Below the pieces are notes generated by a model. That model worked only from the letters and a program-made list of their open reading frames with translations, made no database searches and had not been told where the DNA came from. This document shows, piece by piece, positions 6,133 to 8,805 of a stretch of DNA of 8,805 nt. Each line of letters starts with the position of its first letter. Positions within the stretch are counted from its first letter, which is position 1. The position numbers were made by a program, and so were the translations under genes. The stretch covers positions 1 to 8,805 of the forward strand of contig CANKLK010000093.1 of assembly GCA_947482805.1 (NCBI GenBank), written 5' to 3'. Origin of the DNA: Flavobacteriaceae bacterium (GTDB lineage: Bacteria; Bacteroidota; Bacteroidia; Flavobacteriales; Flavobacteriaceae).

Positions 6133-8241
6133 ATGTCAAACTCGCTACTGCAAACTCCCATTGAATACTTAAAAGGCGTTGGACCACAACGTGGGGAATT
6201 GCTGCGCAAGGAACTAAACATCCATCGTTATGAAGATTTAGTTAATTTTTACCCGAACCGCTACATCGACAGAACTCGTTATTACAAAATCAACGAGTTA
6301 CAAAAAAATGATAGCGAAGTGCAAATCATTGGCAAAATCATTCACATCAAAACAGTTGAATTTGGCAAAGCCAAAAAACGATTGGTGGCCACTTTCGTGG
6401 ATGAAACTAGCGAACTAGAACTTGTTTGGTTTCAGGGACACAAATGGATTCGCGACAGTTTAAAACTCAATGTTCCGTATGTGATTTTCGGAAAAGTAAC
6501 TTCGTTTGGCAACATTTTCAACATGGCACATCCCGAAATGGAATTGCTTGCCGAACATGAACAAAGTTTGCGCTCAGCTATGCAGCCGATATATCCATCT
6601 ACAGAAATCTTGACAAATAGAGGAATTTCAAATAGAGTTGTCAATAAAATGATGCAGCAATTATTTTTAGAAACACAGGCTAAATTCGTGGAAACTTTGC
6701 CGAATTATCTTTTAAATGAATTGAAACTAATTCCAAAGAACGCTGCATTGTTCAACATTCATTTTCCAAAAAGTCAGGAGCTTTTGTCCAAAGCGCAATT
6801 CCGATTGAAATTTGAAGAATTGTTCTTTATACAACTGCAATTGATTACCAAGAACCTTGTTCGAAAACATAAAATCAAAGGACACCCGTTTACGGTTGTG
6901 GGTGATAATTTTAATAATTTCTTCCAAAATCATTTGCCATTTGAGTTGACGAATGCGCAAAAAAAAGTACTTAAAGAAATAAGAAATGACATGGGTACCA
7001 ATGCCCAAATGAACCGATTATTACAAGGCGATGTTGGTTCCGGAAAAACAATTGTTGCGCTAATGGCCATGCTCATTGCGTTAGATAATGGATTTCAAAG
7101 TTGTTTGATGGCTCCTACAGAAATTTTGGCAAACCAACATTTTAATGGTTTAATAGAATTAGCTAAACATCTAAATATCAATATAAAAATACTAACTGGT
7201 TCAACCAAAACTGCAGATAGAAAAATCATCCACGAAGAATTAGAAAATGGAAGTCTTCACATACTTATTGGCACACATGCTTTGCTCGAGGACAAAGTGC
7301 AATTTCATAATTTGGGTTTAGCAATTATTGATGAACAGCATCGATTTGGCGTAGAACAAAGAAGCAAATTGTGGAAAAAAAATGATATCCCGCCACATAT
7401 TTTGGTAATGACCGCAACACCAATACCAAGAACATTAGCCATGAGTTTGTATGGTGATTTAGACATTTCGGTGATTGACGAATTACCACCAGGACGAAAA
7501 CCAATACAAACCGTGCATCGTTATGATAGTAATCGTTTAAAAGTTTGGAAATTTATTAAAGATGAAATTGCCAAAGGAAGACAAATCTATATTGTTTACC
7601 CATTAATCCAAGAAAGTGAAACCATGGATTACAAGGATTTGATGGATGGTTATGAGAGTATTTCGAGAGATTTCCCTTTGCCTCAATACAGCATTTCCAT
7701 CGTTCACGGCAAAATGAAACCTGCAGAAAAAGATACCGAAATGAAACGATTCGCTGAAGGTAAAACCAATATTATGGTTGCCACTACGGTGATTGAAGTC
7801 GGTGTAAATATTCCAAATGCGAGCGTAATGATTATTGAAAGTGCGGAACGATTTGGTCTATCTCAACTTCATCAGCTGCGTGGTCGTGTGGGTCGTGGCG
7901 CCGAACAGAGTTATTGCATTTTGATGACCTCATTTAAATTATCCAACGACAGTAAAATTCGTTTGGAAACTATGTGTCAAACTAATGATGGTTTTGAAAT
8001 TGCAGAAGTCGACTTAAAACTTCGTGGTCCGGGCGACATTATGGGCAAACAACAAAGCGGCGTTTTGCAACTTCAAATTGCCGATTTGGTCAGAGATAAA
8101 GACATTCTTTTGGTTGCTCGAAATGAAGCTTTGAAACTTTTGAAAAAAGACCCATCAATGACTTTGCCTGAACACCAAACTCTAAGAAGTGTTTTTATAG
8201 AACTTTCAAAAAAGAAGAATATTTGGAATTATATTAGTTAA
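6133..8241 (+). CDS. recG: ATP-dependent DNA helicase RecG
   Basis: Branch-migration helicase that reverses stalled replication forks and processes recombination intermediates, acting on the nucleoid. With the start at 6133 it has 702 residues, close to the 693 of E. coli RecG. In order: an N-terminal region with the helix-hairpin-like PIEYLKGVGPQRGELL; an OB-fold wedge (about 60-160); a DEAD-type helicase core with Walker A GDVGSGKT (299-306), DEQH box (400-403) and motif VI QLRGRVGR (581-588); and the TRG block RGPGDIMGKQQSG (631-643) that couples ATPase to DNA movement in RecG and Mfd. The frame is open back to an ATG at 6070, but the extra 21 residues (KDEKL/SLSSI repeats) come from a low-complexity tract, and RecG proteins typically begin just before the LLQTPIEYLKGVGP segment, so 6133 is preferred. 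No Shine-Dalgarno sequence is seen. All helicase motifs are intact. A bestrophin gene follows after 19 bp. Confidence 0.97.
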   Translation: MSNSLLQTPIEYLKGVGPQRGELLRKELNIHRYEDLVNFYPNRYIDRTRYYKINELQKNDSEVQIIGKIIHIKTVEFGKAKKRLVATFVDETSELELVWFQGHKWIRDSLKLNVPYVIFGKVTSFGNIFNMAHPEMELLAEHEQSLRSAMQPIYPSTEILTNRGISNRVVNKMMQQLFLETQAKFVETLPNYLLNELKLIPKNAALFNIHFPKSQELLSKAQFRLKFEELFFIQLQLITKNLVRKHKIKGHPFTVVGDNFNNFFQNHLPFELTNAQKKVLKEIRNDMGTNAQMNRLLQGDVGSGKTIVALMAMLIALDNGFQSCLMAPTEILANQHFNGLIELAKHLNINIKILTGSTKTADRKIIHEELENGSLHILIGTHALLEDKVQFHNLGLAIIDEQHRFGVEQRSKLWKKNDIPPHILVMTATPIPRTLAMSLYGDLDISVIDELPPGRKPIQTVHRYDSNRLKVWKFIKDEIAKGRQIYIVYPLIQESETMDYKDLMDGYESISRDFPLPQYSISIVHGKMKPAEKDTEMKRFAEGKTNIMVATTVIEVGVNIPNASVMIIESAERFGLSQLHQLRGRVGRGAEQSYCILMTSFKLSNDSKIRLETMCQTNDGFEIAEVDLKLRGPGDIMGKQQSGVLQLQIADLVRDKDILLVARNEALKLLKKDPSMTLPEHQTLRSVFIELSKKKNIWNYIS

Positions 8242-8260
8242 ACATAAAAAAGACAAGACA

Positions 8261-8805
8261 ATGATATCTTACAACACTAAAGACTGGTTTACCTTTATTT
8301 TCCGTTTTCACAAAGCCGAAACCTTTAGAACATTGCTTCCAATAATGTTTGCGATTGGAGTTTACGCAGCGATTATTGGTTATGCTGAAGTGGAATATTG
8401 GAAATTAGCCGAAAATAGCTATGTTAAAAACATAACGATTATGCACGGAATGTTGGGTTTCGTCATTTCGTTATTGTTAGTTTTCAGAACCAATACTGCA
8501 TATGATCGTTGGTGGGAAGGACGAAAACTCTGGGGAAGTTTGGTTAACAACAGTCGTAACTTTTCCATAAAATTATGCGCTATTTTGGAAGATGAAAATG
8601 ATAAAAAGTTTTTTAGAAAAATCATTCCGAGTTATGCTAATGTATTGCAAAAACATTTAAAAAACGAAGATACAGCCAAACAACTTTTTGAAGATTTAGA
8701 TTTGGAAATCGACCATCACAAACACAAACCTAATCAAGTCGCAATGTTGATGTTTCAAAAAATCAATGAATTGTATGTTGCCAAAAAAATAACCGGTGAC
8801 CAATT
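8261..8805 (+). CDS. Bestrophin family membrane protein (UPF0187), 3' end beyond window
   Basis: The first 181 residues of a gene cut by the window edge; about 300 is usual for bacterial members. Bestrophins form pentameric ion channels in the membrane. Animal ones conduct anions, and the studied Klebsiella homologue prefers cations, so ion choice is open here. The diagnostic block after the second membrane helix, VFRTNTAYDRWWEGRKLWG (about 74-92), is clearly present, and NNSRNF follows. Hydrophobic helices lie at about 24-41 and 58-75, then a charged helical cytosolic region begins. The start ATG follows an A-rich leader (AAAAAAGACAAGACA) and yields the family-like opening YNTKDWFTFIF. The frame is open to the last base without a stop. 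It starts 19 bp after the recG stop with no terminator visible between, so read-through from recG is likely. Confidence 0.93.
   Translation, partial: MISYNTKDWFTFIFRFHKAETFRTLLPIMFAIGVYAAIIGYAEVEYWKLAENSYVKNITIMHGMLGFVISLLLVFRTNTAYDRWWEGRKLWGSLVNNSRNFSIKLCAILEDENDKKFFRKIIPSYANVLQKHLKNEDTAKQLFEDLDLEIDHHKHKPNQVAMLMFQKINELYVAKKITGDQ

Noticed and set aside
5919..6221. Short open frames on both strands across the aminopeptidase-recG gap
   Set aside because: They overlap the signal-peptide region of the aminopeptidase, the repeats and the recG start. Their peptides are low-complexity and resemble no family.
6727..7008. Minus-strand open frame of 93 codons
   Set aside because: It is antisense to intact recG coding sequence, and its composition is that of a shadow frame.
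8419..8625. Minus-strand open frame of 68 codons
   Set aside because: It is antisense to the bestrophin signature block, which is clearly the coding strand.
1..8805. A novel defence, mobile or secondary-metabolite system
   Set aside because: All six genes belong to well-known families in intact form, with no integrase, transposase, toxin pair, reverse transcriptase or CRISPR-like array on either strand.

Overview
The window looks like ordinary chromosomal sequence from a flavobacterium (Bacteroidota; Flavobacterium or a close relative). The evidence is strongly AT-rich DNA, A/T-rich leaders without Shine-Dalgarno sequences, candidate -7 boxes of the TAnnTTTG type, and proteins that read like flavobacterial versions of known families. 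This assignment rests on recognition and was not searched. No mobile element, CRISPR array, tRNA, rRNA or phage gene was seen.

Layout: (1) 1-1233 (+) is the 3' part of a hydroxymethylglutaryl-CoA synthase gene whose true start lies left of the window. (2) 1299-2834 (-) is a YifB/ComM-type AAA+ ATPase gene, convergent with the synthase across a 65-bp gap. (3) 2995-3897 (-) is a patatin-like phospholipase, and (4) 3894-5969 (-) is a secreted M1 zinc aminopeptidase. Genes 4 and 3 share an ATGA stop/start overlap and are surely one transcription unit. A 160-bp AT-rich gap separates them from comM, which lies downstream on the same strand. (5) 5970-6132 is a divergent intergenic region with short repeats, probable promoters for both sides and a 15-nt-periodic leader. 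(6) 6133-8241 (+) is recG. (7) 8261 to the window end (+) is the 5' part of a bestrophin-family membrane protein gene, 19 bp after recG.

The genes do not form an obvious single pathway: isoprenoid precursor synthesis, DNA branch migration (ComM-like and RecG), peptide hydrolysis outside the cytoplasm, lipid hydrolysis and a probable ion channel. I found no convincing new multi-gene system. The most interesting sequence is non-coding: the recG leader, with purine-rich and pyrimidine-rich halves both repeating every 15 nt, and the neighbouring TTTTCAAATT repeats. Two apparent ORF starts (positions 4 and 6070) are probably not the real starts.
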